Source: Syntrophaceae bacterium UBA6112
Lineage (GTDB): Bacteria; Desulfobacterota; Syntrophia; Syntrophales; UBA5619
Length of the DNA stretch: 38,460 nt
Direction: 5' to 3'
Assembly: GCA_002423465.1 (NCBI GenBank)
Contig: DIWG01000059.1
Span: 288-38,747 of the forward strand
This document shows positions 38,217 to 38,460 of this stretch, piece by piece. The translations under genes were made by a program, and so were the position numbers. The notes below the pieces were generated by a model. It ran no database searches, was not told the DNA's origin, and saw only the letters and a list, made by a program, of their open reading frames with translations. Numbering within the stretch: position 1 is the first letter of the stretch; each line of letters opens with the position of its first letter.

Positions 38217-38460
38217 GGGGTTCCTTCATTCTTTTTGGCTTGTTCCCAAATCAGGTCCATCTCGACCTGCGAGGAATCCCCTGTTGTCTTTCCCCGGGTG
38301 GCCAGTTCCCTTTCGATGTGGGAGAAACGGTCGGTGAACTTCCGCAGTGATGAGCGGAGCGCCGACTCGGCATCCACCCGGGCGAAACGGCAGAGGTTGA
38401 CCAGCGTGAAGAGCAGATCGCCTGCCTCGTCGGCAATCCGCGACCGCCGATTCGTCTTGA
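38213..38460 (-). CDS. mazG: MazG nucleoside triphosphate pyrophosphohydrolase, C-terminal part
   Basis: The frame is open from the window edge to TGA 38215-38213 (82 codons seen). It has R-I-A-D-E-A-G-D-L-L-F-T-L-V-N-L-C-R-F-A near its start and R-K-F-T-D-R-F-S-H-I-E later, as in the second MazG domain (E-x2-D metal motif, then R-K-F-x2-R-F). MazG hydrolyses nucleoside triphosphates to monophosphates. Only the end is present; the start lies beyond the window. Confidence 0.9.
   Translation of the reverse strand, partial: KTNRRSRIADEAGDLLFTLVNLCRFARVDAESALRSSLRKFTDRFSHIERELATRGKTTGDSSQVEMDLIWEQAKKNEGTP

Overview
The window looks like chromosomal core DNA from a strictly anaerobic, Gram-negative deltaproteobacterium, most likely a Syntrophales or Syntrophus-type organism. 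This is inferred from content and gene order, not from a database search. The pointers are: an indolepyruvate:ferredoxin oxidoreductase next to an FrhB-type iron-sulfur flavoprotein; a flavodiiron protein, rubredoxin and rubrerythrin set for oxygen and peroxide protection; an outer-membrane lipid transport (Mla-type) cluster; lipoproteins; the queA-tgt-yajC-secD-secF order; and split glycyl-tRNA synthetase genes. The sequence is moderately GC-rich. The more AT-rich stretches (1-1100 and about 3080-6400) stand apart from the rest.

Layout. 1-3000 (+): the end of a zf-TFIIB protein, a CaCA-type Ca2+/Na+ antiporter, and a lipoprotein-anchored amidohydrolase. 3080-6197 (-): a compact run of small or overlapping genes (antitoxin remnant, RelE-like toxin, UPF0158 protein, 56-residue membrane ORF, membrane PAS-PAS-HD-GYP protein, 74-residue protein). 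It lies behind tRNA-Asn with its promoter and terminator and a fragment of a YqaA-type membrane protein. 6651-13008 (+): FrhB-like protein, iorA, iorB, then flavodiiron protein, rubredoxin, rubrerythrin and a small membrane protein that overlaps mutS. 12999-19229 (+): mutS followed by a STAS-permease (MlaE), ATPase (MlaF), MCE protein (MlaD) and auxiliary lipoprotein.

19306-28780 (-): an orphan GAF-PilB/GspE ATPase, glyS-glyQ, and the pyrR-pyrB-pyrC-recO operon. 28869-31453 (+): a soluble PRC/MgtE-N/CBS protein coupled to an unusual NRAMP-family transporter. 31531-38460 (-): the mazG, DUF2065, queA, tgt, yajC, secD, secF, DUF456, lepB run. A bidirectional terminator separates it from the transporter.

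The most interesting signal is the untranslated-looking stretch before pyrR. On the minus strand it holds, in order, a promoter, an RNA hairpin matching the PyrR-binding loop consensus (one deviation, which is base-pair compensating), a 35-residue leader ORF whose ribosome-binding site lies inside the 3' arm of that hairpin, and an intrinsic terminator inside the leader ORF. The leader ORF stops in an ATGA overlap with the pyrR start. This arrangement predicts that PyrR bound with UMP blocks leader translation, which frees the terminator: a hybrid of Bacillus-type PyrR control and enterobacterial pyrBI-type coupled attenuation. Other points of note are the NRAMP protein lacking the canonical metal-binding Met-Pro-His signature, an antitoxin with no usable start codon, a palindromic element that supplies the last codons of glyQ, and a possible decayed IS200/IS605 right end after iorB.
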